NCBI RefSeq assembly: GCF_003950325.1
Contig: NZ_PXZH01000002.1
Coordinates: forward strand, 310,001-374,000
Length of the DNA stretch: 64,000 nucleotides
Direction of reading: 5' to 3'
From: Vagococcus humatus
Lineage (GTDB): Bacteria; Bacillota; Bacilli; Lactobacillales; Vagococcaceae
Part shown: one piece after another, positions 1 to 9,098 of the stretch
Position numbering within the stretch: position 1 is the stretch's first letter
How the letters are laid out: every line of letters starts with the position of its first letter
Made by a program: the position numbers and the translations under genes
The notes under the pieces: model-generated
What the model saw: only the letters and a program-made list of their open reading frames with translations
Told to the model about the DNA's origin: nothing
Database searches by the model: none

Positions 1-1978
1 GAATAGTAATGTGGTCTGTTCCTTCACGAGTAGCATTGTATTCAATAGATGTTTCAATAGCATGTTCATTACGAGCCCAGCTACGACGAGCTACTCCGCC
101 CATAGTATCCCAAGCAATAGCAGATTTAATGATTTCATCAGCTAATTCACTACCATCTAAAACTAAACCAAATCCACCATTGATAGATTTACCAATACCA
201 ACACCACCACCGTTATGAAGAGCAACTAAACTCATACCACGAGCAGCATTTCCTGCATAACATTGTGTTGCCATATCAGCACAAACGTTACTACCATCTT
301 TAATGTTAGAAGTTTCACGGAATGGAGAGTCTGTCCCTGATACGTCATGGTGGTCACGACCAATCATAACAGGACCGATTTTTCCTTCACGAACCATTTC
401 ATTAAATTTAAGGGCAACATTTACACGTCCCATAGCATCTTGATAAAGAATACGAGCTTCAGTTCCCACTACTAATTGGTTTTTCTCAGCATCTCTAATC
501 CAGTTGTAGTTGTCACGGTCTTGATAACGACGAGTTGGGTCAATCACTTCCATAGCAGCATGGTCAGTTGCTACTAAGTCTTCGTGTTTACCACTTAGAC
601 ATACCCAACGGAATGGTCCATAACCGTAGTCAAATAACATAGGTCCCATAATATCTTCAACATATGAAGGCCAAATGAATCCGTCTTTATCATCGTAACC
701 ATTTTTAGAAATTTCTTTAATACCTGAATCATAAACAGATTTCATAAATGAGTTACCATAGTCAAAGAAATAAGTTCCTTTAGATGTTAAAGATTTAATT
801 GCTTTATAATGACGTTCAAGAGTTTCATCTACTAATTTTCTGAATGTTTTTTGATCTTCAGCTAGTAAGCGAGTTCTTTCATCAAAGGTAATGCCAGCAG
901 GGCAGTAGCCACCTTCATAAACGTTATGACAAGATGTTTGGTCAGATAATAGATCAACATGAATATCATTTTGGTCAATATACTCAAGTAAGTCAACAAT
1001 ATTACCATGGAAAGCAATAGAAGTTGTTTCTTTTTTATCAATATATTCTTGAGCAAGTTTCATTGTTTCTTCAGGTGTTTCAGTTAGGTTACTAATCCAA
1101 CCTTGTTCTAGACGAGTATCAATTCTAGATTTATCAACTTCAGCAATAATGGCTACTGAGTTAGCAATTTCTCCAGCTTTTCCTTGTGCACCACTCATAC
1201 CACCAAGACCAGAAGAAATAAATAATTTACCAGTTAAATCTTCATCATCAGCTAAACCTAGTTTCAAACGACCAGCATTTAGTAAAGTATTGAATGTACC
1301 GTGAACAATTCCTTGAGGTCCAATGTACATCCAGCCACCAGCAGTCATTTGTCCGTAGTTAGTTACACCCATTTGTTCAGCAATTTCCCAGTCTTCAATG
1401 TTGTCATACTCACCAACAAGTAAGCCGTTTGTAATAACAACACGAGGCGCGTCTTTTTTAGATTTGAACAAACCAAGAGGGTGTCCAGATTCGACTACTA
1501 ATGTTTGTTCGTCTGTCATAACTTCTAAATATTTTTTGATTAATTGATATTGCATCCAGTTTGCACAAACGGAACCTGTTTCTCCGTAAGTAACTAATTC
1601 ATAAGGATATAAAGCTACATCAAAGTCTAAGTTATTATCAATCATTACTTGCATTGCTTTAGCAGCAGTACAATTTCCTTTATACTCATCAATTGGTTTA
1701 CCGTAAACTTTTCCTTTTGGATACCAACGATAGCCGTAAATACGTCCACGAGTTGTTAACTCTTCTAAAAATTCAGGAATCATTTGATCATGGAATTGTT
1801 CAGGAACATAACGTAGAGCATTTTTTAAAGCTAGTTTAGTTTGTTCTTCTGTTAAACGGAAACCACGGTCAGGTGCCCGACGAATGCCTTCTTCAAATTT
1901 AGGCATTTCTGGTAAAACGTCATCTAATTTGATTGTCATTGCATTACTAATGTCAAGATTGTTAATGTTATAAGTCAT
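1..1978 (-). CDS. hutU: Urocanate hydratase, C-terminus off the window
   Basis: Converts urocanate to imidazolonepropionate, the second step of histidine breakdown. The frame is open on the minus strand from an ATG at 1978 (AGGAGGA ribosome site at about 1985-1991) to the window edge, 659 codons. It contains the hallmark urocanase stretch YGQMTAGGWMYIGPQG around residues 180-200, and later GRDHHDVSGTDSPFRE and NGGGVGIG. The length fits the long urocanases of about 670 residues found in Firmicutes, so only a short tail should be missing. It diverges from hutI across 340 bp that carry a cre-like site and a 12-bp inverted repeat in the hutU leader. Function is assigned by family similarity and is very secure; the true 3' end cannot be seen. 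Confidence 0.96.
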   Translation of the reverse strand, partial: MTYNINNLDISNAMTIKLDDVLPEMPKFEEGIRRAPDRGFRLTEEQTKLALKNALRYVPEQFHDQMIPEFLEELTTRGRIYGYRWYPKGKVYGKPIDEYKGNCTAAKAMQVMIDNNLDFDVALYPYELVTYGETGSVCANWMQYQLIKKYLEVMTDEQTLVVESGHPLGLFKSKKDAPRVVITNGLLVGEYDNIEDWEIAEQMGVTNYGQMTAGGWMYIGPQGIVHGTFNTLLNAGRLKLGLADDEDLTGKLFISSGLGGMSGAQGKAGEIANSVAIIAEVDKSRIDTRLEQGWISNLTETPEETMKLAQEYIDKKETTSIAFHGNIVDLLEYIDQNDIHVDLLSDQTSCHNVYEGGYCPAGITFDERTRLLAEDQKTFRKLVDETLERHYKAIKSLTSKGTYFFDYGNSFMKSVYDSGIKEISKNGYDDKDGFIWPSYVEDIMGPMLFDYGYGPFRWVCLSGKHEDLVATDHAAMEVIDPTRRYQDRDNYNWIRDAEKNQLVVGTEARILYQDAMGRVNVALKFNEMVREGKIGPVMIGRDHHDVSGTDSPFRETSNIKDGSNVCADMATQCYAGNAARGMSLVALHNGGGVGIGKSINGGFGLVLDGSELADEIIKSAIAWDTMGGVARRSWARNEHAIETSIEYNATREGTDHITI

Positions 1979-2030
1979 TGTTAATCCTCCTAAATAATGT
2001 AAATAATAATGTTAGTTGTTAATCATAAGA

Positions 2031-2065
2031 GAACACTTTTTAGTTGGTTAGAATAAAAAGTGTTC
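2031..2065. promoter_or_regulatory. 12-bp inverted repeat in the hutU leader
   Basis: GAACACTTTTTA at 2031-2042 is matched exactly by TAAAAAGTGTTC at 2054-2065, with an 11-nt loop. It lies about 50-90 nt upstream of the hutU start. No run of U follows it in either direction, so it is not an obvious terminator. It could be an operator for the hut regulator or an RNA hairpin in the hutU leader. Its role is inferred from position only. Confidence 0.45.
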
Positions 2066-2180
2066 AATTGGTCAGTCACATGCGTTTTAGTATCATAGGT
2101 TTTAGGTTATGGCCTAATCATACAAGGAGACAGTCAATAAAGTGTCTATCTCATGAAAAACTTTTTTTTTTTGCTAAAAT

Positions 2181-2194
2181 ATAAAGCGCTTTCT
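2181..2194. promoter_or_regulatory. cre-like site between hutU and hutI
   Basis: The core AAAGCGCTTTCT fits the CcpA catabolite response element TGWAARCGYTWNCW at 12 of 14 positions; the mismatches are in the first two bases. It sits between the divergent hutU and hutI genes and could repress either when a preferred sugar is present. The assignment rests on consensus match and context only. Confidence 0.55.
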
Positions 2195-2223
2195 TTTTTT
2201 GACGTAAATTAGATACCTTTCAG

Positions 2224-2252
2224 TTATCATTAATTCTAATTAATTATATAAT
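2224..2252 (+). promoter_or_regulatory. Predicted promoter for hutI
   Basis: TTATCA at 2224-2229 and TATAAT at 2247-2252 are separated by 17 bp. This is a good sigma-70 type arrangement, placing transcription start about 65 nt before the hutI start codon. The cre-like box lies about 30 bp upstream of the -35 element. Confidence 0.5.
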
Positions 2253-2324
2253 ATATAAAGGAAATAAAAAATAAGTATCATCTATTTTTTTATATATTAA
2301 AAAAGAATTAGGAAGGTGACTGTG

Positions 2325-3593
2325 TTGATAGCAGATAAAATTTTAGTTCATTTCAATCAGATTTTTTCTCCCATTGATAAGGGACATCCATTGAGAGGAG
2401 AAGAAATGTCTGAAGCTAATATTATTGATGATGGTTACATTGCTATAAAAGATGGCAATATTTTAGCCGTAGGATCAGGTGAACCAGATCAATCTTTAGT
2501 AGGGCCTTTAACCAAATTAGTTTCTTATAAAGGAAAAATTGCTTCTCCAGGGTTAGTTGACTCTCATACCCACTTAGTTTACGGAGGCAGCAGAGAGCAT
2601 GAATTTTCTAAAAAATTAAATGGTGTTAGCTATTTAGATATTTTAAAAGAAGGTGGAGGAATTTTAAGTACTCTAAAAGCAACTCGAGAATCTTCTTTTG
2701 AAGAGTTATACGACAAATCAGCTAAACTGTTAGATTATTTTGTAACACATGGTGTAACAACAGTAGAAGCTAAAAGTGGCTATGGGTTAAATTGGGAAGT
2801 TGAAAAACGCCAATTAGAAGTAGTAAAAGCCTTAAATAATAGCCATCCAATGGACTTGGTTTCTACATTCATGGCAGCTCATGCTGTTCCACCAGAATTT
2901 AAAGAAGATAGAGAAGGATTTATTCAACTAATAATAGAAGAAATGCTTCCAAAAGTTGCTGAAGAAAACTTGGCAGATTTTTGTGATGTTTTCTGTGAAA
3001 CAGGGGTATTTACAGCAGAAGAGTCTCGTCAAATTTTAGAAGCGGCAAGAGAAGTCGGCTTGAAATTAAAAATTCATTCAGATGAAATCGATGCAATTGG
3101 CGGAACGGAGTTAGCTGGGGAACTACAGACAACTAGTGCTGAGCATTTAATGGCTATTACAGATACTGGAATTGCTAAAATGCGAGAAGGCAATGTGATT
3201 GCCAATATTTTACCAGCAACTACTTTCAGTTTAATGAAAGATACTTATGCACCTGCTAAAAAAATGTTGGAAGGTGGTTTAGCTGTTGCTTTATCAACAG
3301 ACAGTAACCCAGGAAGTTGTCCAACAGCAAATATGCAATTTATTATGCAGTTAGGCTGTTTTGCTTTACAATTAACACCCATTCAAGTATTTAACGCTGT
3401 AACCATTAATGCTGCTTATGCAGTAGCACGAGAAAATAGCATTGGTAGTTTTGATCAAGGAAAACAAGCAGATATTACAATATTTGACGCACCAAATATT
3501 GATTATCCACTGTACTTCTTCGCTACTAATTTAGTAAGTGAAGTCTATAAAAATGGTGAGTTAGTCGTTAAAGATCGTCAAGTTGTTCGGTAA
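2325..3593 (+). CDS. hutI: Imidazolonepropionase
   Basis: Hydrolyses imidazolonepropionate to N-formimino-L-glutamate, the third step of histidine degradation. The protein of about 422 residues is an amidohydrolase. It shows the metal-binding [10 protein letters not shown], then AAHAVP, IHSDE and a late STDSNPGS, the usual order for HutI. The start is uncertain: AAGGTGA at 2313-2319 lies 5 nt before a TTG at 2325, which I prefer; GTG codons at 2316 and 2322 are alternatives that crowd the ribosome site. It is followed by a strong hairpin terminator, so it is probably transcribed alone, opposite to hutU. Confidence 0.95.
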   Translation: MIADKILVHFNQIFSPIDKGHPLRGEEMSEANIIDDGYIAIKDGNILAVGSGEPDQSLVGPLTKLVSYKGKIASPGLVDSHTHLVYGGSREHEFSKKLNGVSYLDILKEGGGILSTLKATRESSFEELYDKSAKLLDYFVTHGVTTVEAKSGYGLNWEVEKRQLEVVKALNNSHPMDLVSTFMAAHAVPPEFKEDREGFIQLIIEEMLPKVAEENLADFCDVFCETGVFTAEESRQILEAAREVGLKLKIHSDEIDAIGGTELAGELQTTSAEHLMAITDTGIAKMREGNVIANILPATTFSLMKDTYAPAKKMLEGGLAVALSTDSNPGSCPTANMQFIMQLGCFALQLTPIQVFNAVTINAAYAVARENSIGSFDQGKQADITIFDAPNIDYPLYFFATNLVSEVYKNGELVVKDRQVVR

Positions 3594-3628
3594 TTTATAC
3601 TAAATTATAGAAAAGCTAGATAAGAAAG

Positions 3629-3674
3629 TCTCTTAGCGATTAATTTAAAATTAGTCGTTGAGAGATTTTTTATT
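3629..3674 (+). terminator. Rho-independent terminator after hutI
   Basis: A 17-bp stem with three G-U pairs (3629-3645 with 3649-3665) is followed by TTTTTT. Its distal arm also supplies a TTGAGA at 3658-3663 that is 16 bp from a TATAAT at 3680-3685. The promoter of the next gene may therefore overlap the terminator. Confidence 0.8.
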
Positions 3675-3707
3675 TACGGTATAATGAAAAAGGTAGGGAT
3701 TTTTCGT

Positions 3708-4382
3708 ATGTCATATATAAAATTAAATCCAAAGGTTTATCCTGCTGATACTTGGTATGGTGGGGATAGCTTTGAAGTCATACGGTTCCCAGTTTCATCG
3801 ACGTTTGACCAACAAAATTTTGATGTAAGGGTATCAAAGACAGTGTTATATAATCACTCTTCTTTTTTTACACAACTACCTAACTATCAAAGAACATTTG
3901 TCACGTTAGCCAATCAAATGACGTTAAAACAACAAATTAGGAACCAATCACTTGTGGATCAGTTACGACCTTTTCAAGTTCTTCAGTTATCTGGCGAATC
4001 TTTAACTGAGATTGAAGGAATTGGCTCTGGTTTTAATTTAATTCACAGAAATTTTGTTCATTGTCAGTTGCGTTTGTTTAGCCATAAAGATTGTTGTGCT
4101 TATCAGCTAACCAAGCAACAAGTCTTATTGATCGTGTCTCTTAGTCCACTTGTAGATGTTGACCTAACGCCAAGTAATAAGTATTTAAAAGAATGTATTA
4201 CCTTACAAGAAAGTGAAACCCTTTTAATTTGGGATGAAACCATTGAATTAAGCTATTTTAAAGCAGTCATGGATCCTAGTTCCAACTATTTATGTTTGGG
4301 TTGCTTTATTGATTTTAGCTATGATGAGGCTATGTTTCATCAATTTATTAAACATTATCAACAATTTGATAGTTATATTTAG
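3708..4382 (+). CDS. HutD-family protein, first copy
   Basis: A protein of about 224 residues whose N-terminus (KVYPADTWYGGDSFEVIRFP) resembles the cupin-like HutD family (PF05962), including the TW-GG pattern shared with the second copy at 13.3 kb. HutD has no known catalytic role. In Pseudomonas it is reported to moderate hut expression, possibly by binding a pathway intermediate. I choose the ATG at 3708, preceded by AAGGTAGGG, because an ATG at 3684 overlaps the likely -10 box. It stands between hutI and the large regulator gene. Divergence from the other copy suggests different roles. It is longer than the second copy (224 versus 202 residues). Confidence 0.7.
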   Translation: MSYIKLNPKVYPADTWYGGDSFEVIRFPVSSTFDQQNFDVRVSKTVLYNHSSFFTQLPNYQRTFVTLANQMTLKQQIRNQSLVDQLRPFQVLQLSGESLTEIEGIGSGFNLIHRNFVHCQLRLFSHKDCCAYQLTKQQVLLIVSLSPLVDVDLTPSNKYLKECITLQESETLLIWDETIELSYFKAVMDPSSNYLCLGCFIDFSYDEAMFHQFIKHYQQFDSYI

Positions 4383-4429
4383 TAACTTGTTTTTTTAAAA
4401 GGCTTACAAAAACGAGTGGATGGTAGTTA

Positions 4430-4475
4430 ACTAGTTGTTGTTTAACACACAACAGCTGTGCCCTTTTTCTTTATT
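4430..4475 (+). terminator. Possible weak terminator after the first hutD-like gene
   Basis: AGTTGTTGT near 4433 can pair with ACAACAGCT near 4448-4456, and a T-rich run (CCCTTTTTCTTT) follows. The stem contains a G-U pair and the loop is small. It is less convincing than the other terminators of this window. Confidence 0.35.
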
Positions 4476-4541
4476 TAGGTTAGAATTAGGTTTGTTTGAA
4501 GGCGTTTTTTTAGTATAAGGAAAAAAGATAAGGATGATTTT

Positions 4542-7500
4542 ATGAAGAATCAAGTATTTTGTCAGTTATTTGGAAATCCACAAGTTAGTTTAAATGGAGA
4601 ACCACTTATTTTCTCATTTTCTAAAATCAATGCATTAATTTACTATTTAGTCGTGAATAAAACAGTGAGTCGGGATGAAGCAGCTGGGCTACTTTGGCCT
4701 GATAAAACGGAAAAAAATGCGAAGAAAAATTTAAGAAACACCATTTACCAAGCTAATAAAATGTTAGGAGATGACTTTATCAGCTCTCCTAATAAAGTGT
4801 TACTTGTATTAAATGAAGAATTAGATATTACTAGCGATATTGATTGCTTTTTAAAAAATCCAAGAGAAAATTTAGATTACTATCAAGGGGAATTTTTAAA
4901 AGGCTTTTTTGTAAAAGAATCTGAAGATTATGAGCTTTGGACTGTTAAAATGCGTAATTTCTATGAAAAAAAGTTTGTGCGAGAATGTTTTAGAAAAGTC
5001 GAAGAAGACATTGAGATGAACCAAGTTAGTGATGTGGAAAAAAACATTCAAAAATTAATTACCATTGATGAATTTGATGAACGAAATTATCAACTGTTAA
5101 TGCAATTTTATCAAGATCAAGATCGAAATGGTAAGGTCATCGAAACTTATTACTCTTTAGCTAACTTATTAAAAGTAGAGTTAGGAATTAATCCAGGCGT
5201 ACAAACACGAGAAATTTATGAGCACTCTTTAGAAATTATTAATCAGCATACTTATATGGAGATTAACCGATTTACTTCATTGTTTTATGGTCGTGCGAAA
5301 GAAATTAATTTCCTAGAACGAAATTTTGCCCGCTTTTTCAAAAATCAGCCGTATCAATCTGTGGTGATTACCGGAGATGCAGGAGTTGGGAAAAGTTCGT
5401 TAAGTAACCGGGTGTTGGATAATGTCCAAAGTGATTTTTTCATTTTAGAAACTCAGTGTTATCAAGCGGAACAACGACATGCCCTAAGACCTTGGAAACA
5501 AATTATTGAAAAGTTGTCACAAATTATAAAAAATGAAGAAATGATTCAACCTAAGCTATGGCAAGAAGTTATTTCAAAGGTATTTCCAGATTTTGATGAT
5601 CATCTACCAGATATTACTTTTCTAGAAAATCAGGAGCTAGTTAAATTAAGCTTATTAGAACAAGTGATTATTGAAGCAATAAAAAAAGTGTCAGAGGTAA
5701 AAAAATTAGTCATTATGTTCGATGATATTCAGTGGCTAGACTCGACTAGTTATTCATTATTAACTAGTGTGATGTTACATTTAAATTCTAATGAAGCATT
5801 ATTTATGTTTACAGCACGGAATGAATCTAATGAAAGCATGGATAGTTTTTGTGCTTCTATGAGTTCTTATGATAAGTTGACTACACTTAAACTAATGCCT
5901 TTTACAATGGAAGAAACTAAGGAATTTATTCAAAAAAAATTACCGAAATTAGAGTTGACAGACACGCTAATTCAAAATATTTTTGCTCACACAGAAGGCA
6001 ATCTATTCTTTTTAATTGAGTATATCTCTTTATTAGAAACCAATGCTAAGTTTGACGTGATGACAGTAAAAATGCAAGATGCTTTGAGAAAACGTTTCAT
6101 GTATCTAACTCCAGATGAAAGAGAAGTGGTGAGTGTCGCTTCGTACTTTTACGATCAAGCACCTCTTAAAGTATTATCAGATATCTTAGGGAAAGAGCAA
6201 ATTGATATTGTCAATATTGTTGAGGATTTGGTAAATAAAAATATCTTAAAAGAATACATGGAAAATGACCAAATCTTTGTTAAATTTACCCATGCTAAAT
6301 TAAGAGAGTATATTTATCTTAATCAGTCTTTAGCTAAAAAGCGGATTTTCCATGGAAAAGTTGCTGAAGTTTTAGAGAATAATCTGCAAACTAATGGCTC
6401 TAATCAAGATATTTTAATGTATGCTAAAATTGCTCATCACTATGAACAGGCTAAAAATGATTTACGAGCCCTAGATTTTCAGTTACGCTATTTGCATAAT
6501 TATTTAGGTTTTCAACATGAGTTATTTCCTGTTTATAATAAATGTTACTTACCAGTGGAAAATAGTACCGGAATTGATCAAGTGACGATTTTTGATCAGT
6601 TTGATAGTTTAAAACAAAAATTAACTAGTTTAGAAGAAGAGTATCAAAGCTCAGAAGATTTTCAACTACTTATTATTAAATTTTTGTATTTAGAAGGTCG
6701 TTACTTTATTCGGTACGGAGAATACGAGCAAGGTATTAAGGATATTGAGCGCGTGATTGATAAGGCGAAAGAATTTAATAATGAAGAGTATTTGTTATCT
6801 GGCTATAAACAGTTAGTTTATTATTGCATTCAAGTAGATGATGCAAAAGAGATGTCTAAATATATCGAACTTGCCTTAGATGCAGCTATTATGGCTAATA
6901 ACCATGAGTCTATTGGTATTTTATTACGGCTAAAAGGTTTGTATTATATGATGATAGGTAATTTCACTTTGGCAGACAAATTATTAAAAGAGTCAATTAA
7001 TACCTTTACTCTAACAGAAGAAATTATGAAAAAATATTCAATCAACATTGCAGCTTCTTATAATTATTTAGGAGAGATTGAACATATTCAAGGGAATTAT
7101 TTAGCAGCTTTAAAGATGTACCAAAAAGCGATTGATTTGTGCGAAGATAAAGGATCCTATTCTAGTTTATCTGTTTTTTACATTAATACCGGTGCAAGTT
7201 ATTACGCTTTAGCTAATTATGAGCAAGCTAAAAAATACTTAAAAAAAGCTTACGCTTTATATGAAAATTTCTCTTCTTTATGGAAAAGACCTCAATTAGA
7301 TGCTTACATGTCTCTTGTTTACTTGGAAGAGCAACGCTATGATAAAGCTTTTGATTGCATTGTCAGTTCTAAAAAATATTCTGATTCCTTATCTAATCCA
7401 AGAGATTTAGGCACAGTTTATTATGCAGAAGCTATTATTAGTAATGAACTAAGCCAAAAAGATTCTTTACAGGAATTGTTACACACTGTGATGGATCAAG

Positions 7501-7601
7501 AGCCGATTGAGTATTACAAGCAAGCAATATCTCATCTAAATCCTTATTGTGATGTGTTTGAAATTAATAAATTGCAACATATTTTTGGTGTAGTTAATTA
7601 A
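4542..7601 (+). CDS. Large BTAD / AAA-ATPase / TPR transcriptional regulator
   Basis: A 1019-residue cytoplasmic regulator. Residues 1-95 form an OmpR-like winged helix, and about 100-230 form a bacterial transcriptional activator (BTAD) helical domain, as in SARP proteins. Residues 250-500 are a STAND/AAA-type ATPase with Walker A GDAGVGKS at 278-285 and Walker B LVIMFDDIQWLD ending at D400. The C-terminal third is helical with TPR-like repeats (for example ANYEQAKKYLKKAYALYE). Such proteins are ligand-controlled activators. It lies inside the histidine cluster, so control of hut genes by histidine, urocanate or a downstream product is a reasonable inference, but no ligand can be read from the sequence. 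A strong bidirectional terminator follows. Specific target genes are unknown. Confidence 0.85.
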   Translation: MKNQVFCQLFGNPQVSLNGEPLIFSFSKINALIYYLVVNKTVSRDEAAGLLWPDKTEKNAKKNLRNTIYQANKMLGDDFISSPNKVLLVLNEELDITSDIDCFLKNPRENLDYYQGEFLKGFFVKESEDYELWTVKMRNFYEKKFVRECFRKVEEDIEMNQVSDVEKNIQKLITIDEFDERNYQLLMQFYQDQDRNGKVIETYYSLANLLKVELGINPGVQTREIYEHSLEIINQHTYMEINRFTSLFYGRAKEINFLERNFARFFKNQPYQSVVITGDAGVGKSSLSNRVLDNVQSDFFILETQCYQAEQRHALRPWKQIIEKLSQIIKNEEMIQPKLWQEVISKVFPDFDDHLPDITFLENQELVKLSLLEQVIIEAIKKVSEVKKLVIMFDDIQWLDSTSYSLLTSVMLHLNSNEALFMFTARNESNESMDSFCASMSSYDKLTTLKLMPFTMEETKEFIQKKLPKLELTDTLIQNIFAHTEGNLFFLIEYISLLETNAKFDVMTVKMQDALRKRFMYLTPDEREVVSVASYFYDQAPLKVLSDILGKEQIDIVNIVEDLVNKNILKEYMENDQIFVKFTHAKLREYIYLNQSLAKKRIFHGKVAEVLENNLQTNGSNQDILMYAKIAHHYEQAKNDLRALDFQLRYLHNYLGFQHELFPVYNKCYLPVENSTGIDQVTIFDQFDSLKQKLTSLEEEYQSSEDFQLLIIKFLYLEGRYFIRYGEYEQGIKDIERVIDKAKEFNNEEYLLSGYKQLVYYCIQVDDAKEMSKYIELALDAAIMANNHESIGILLRLKGLYYMMIGNFTLADKLLKESINTFTLTEEIMKKYSINIAASYNYLGEIEHIQGNYLAALKMYQKAIDLCEDKGSYSSLSVFYINTGASYYALANYEQAKKYLKKAYALYENFSSLWKRPQLDAYMSLVYLEEQRYDKAFDCIVSSKKYSDSLSNPRDLGTVYYAEAIISNELSQKDSLQELLHTVMDQEPIEYYKQAISHLNPYCDVFEINKLQHIFGVVN

Positions 7602-7605
7602 AATG

Positions 7606-7640
7606 AAACTCCCTCAGAGTTTAATCTGAGGGAGTTTTTT
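7606..7640. terminator. Bidirectional terminator between regulator and glmL-like gene
   Basis: AAACTCCCTCAGA pairs perfectly with TCTGAGGGAGTTT across a 6-nt loop. T-runs on the plus strand and A-runs on the other side allow it to end both convergent transcripts. Confidence 0.9.
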
Positions 7641-9040
7641 TATAAGTGAATCAAATATTTTTTCATTAATTGTAAAGCTTCTTTTGGATAGTGATCTCCT
7701 AGTAACCCCATGGCAGATAAAATATAAGTACGGTCTACATAAAAATCAGGAGCTTTCGGTTTTAAACTATGGAGTTCACTAGCTTTTGGTTGACAAGCTT
7801 TTAAAATAGATTCGGTAACTAGGCTATGGACTAAGACTCCACCTGTTCCAATAACTGCCTTAATACCACTTAAATCTTTACCGTTTTGATAATAAATAAA
7901 ACGAGTAGGAGTTTTTTCTTGGCGCAAATGTCCAACATGACGTGAAAAAGCTAAGTCAGTTGCGATTTTTGCCATTGCTTCATCAATTTGTCTATCTACA
8001 GGAGAAGTAGGAACAAACCAAGGATCTTGACTTCGTTTTTGACAGGCTGTATGAAGTAAGTCTTTAGACAAATCTGTAGTTGTATCTAAATAATAGTGAA
8101 AAAGTTCAGTGGGAGTTGCTTCGTAAAGACTTAGAGCTGAATAACGCATCCCTAAATCTCCTTCTACAGTTCTTTTTTCCACTGGTTCCTGTAGACCTTC
8201 TACCCGAATACTTGGATTAGTAGGTTTACCAGTAGCGATAGAGTGAAGGTCAGTAGTAGCACCGCCGATATCTAATACAACTAAATCCCCTAAGCCTTTT
8301 TCTTCCTCATAGCCTTTTGACAGTAAAGATGCAGCATGTAAGACAGCAGTAGGAGTAGGTAAAATAGGTTCTTCAGTTAATTGATAAACATCTTGCAAAC
8401 CCTTTGATTCAATAATTTTTTCCATGAAAATTTGACGCAAAATATTACGAGTAGGTCCAGCATGTAGCATATTAATTTTAGGCATCACATTTTCAGTATA
8501 AAAAACAGATAAATGGCTTTCTTTAAAAATAGTTTGAACTTCAGGAATAGCAAATTTATTTCCAGCAAAAACAATAGGAATAGTAGAGGTTAGTTCTGTC
8601 AGTTTTTTAGCATTATAAGTTAAAAAGTTAATATTTCCTCCATCGGTTCCTCCTGTCAGTAAGATAATATCAGGATCTAAATCGTTCATCTCCTTTATAT
8701 CGTCATCAGACAATCGGTAACTATAAGTTTTTAAAATCCGCGTGCCTGCTCCTAGAGCCGCTCGTTTAGCAGCTTCGGCAGTTAAATCTTGAGTTAAACC
8801 AATGGCTACCATTCTAAATCCACCTCTAGCAGAAGAGCAGACTAATTGCTCATCAAAACTAATCGGTTTAGGTAATTTTTCTTTTAATAGGGCTAATGCT
8901 GCATGAAATCCTTCCATAATATTACTGGTAACAGTAGTAGTACTTTTAGCAGTAGCTAGAATGTTAGTTTCTTTTAAATCTACTGCAGTTAATTTGGTAA
9001 AGGTACTACCAAAATCGATTAATAAAACATATCTTTTCAT
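7640..9040 (-). CDS. glmL: GlmL/MutL-type protein (glutamate mutase accessory family)
   Basis: A 466-residue protein of the MutL family (PF13941), an actin-like ASKHA ATPase fold. It has a first phosphate loop LLIDFGSTFTKL at residues 5-16 and a second, VVLDIGGATTDLHS, near the middle. In clostridia the family member is encoded between the two subunits of B12-dependent glutamate mutase and is thought to support it, though its activity is not established. No glmS or glmE is visible here. The ATG at 9040 is preceded by GAGGTGA; an upstream ATG at 9097 would add 19 poorly conserved residues. The gene converges with the BTAD regulator and diverges from ftcD, which ties it to histidine-to-glutamate metabolism by position only. 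Confidence 0.82.
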   Translation of the reverse strand: MKRYVLLIDFGSTFTKLTAVDLKETNILATAKSTTTVTSNIMEGFHAALALLKEKLPKPISFDEQLVCSSARGGFRMVAIGLTQDLTAEAAKRAALGAGTRILKTYSYRLSDDDIKEMNDLDPDIILLTGGTDGGNINFLTYNAKKLTELTSTIPIVFAGNKFAIPEVQTIFKESHLSVFYTENVMPKINMLHAGPTRNILRQIFMEKIIESKGLQDVYQLTEEPILPTPTAVLHAASLLSKGYEEEKGLGDLVVLDIGGATTDLHSIATGKPTNPSIRVEGLQEPVEKRTVEGDLGMRYSALSLYEATPTELFHYYLDTTTDLSKDLLHTACQKRSQDPWFVPTSPVDRQIDEAMAKIATDLAFSRHVGHLRQEKTPTRFIYYQNGKDLSGIKAVIGTGGVLVHSLVTESILKACQPKASELHSLKPKAPDFYVDRTYILSAMGLLGDHYPKEALQLMKKYLIHL

Positions 9041-9066
9041 ATCATTCACCTCATAAGAATATAGTA

Positions 9067-9098
9067 ATTGATTGTTTTTTTTTATAAAAACAATCAAT
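9067..9098. promoter_or_regulatory. 13-bp perfect inverted repeat upstream of the glmL-like gene
   Basis: ATTGATTGTTTTT at 9067-9079 is exactly complementary to AAAAACAATCAAT at 9086-9098, with a 6-nt loop. It lies 27 nt upstream of the ATG at 9040. No poly-U follows on either strand, so it looks more like an operator or a leader hairpin than a terminator. Confidence 0.45.
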
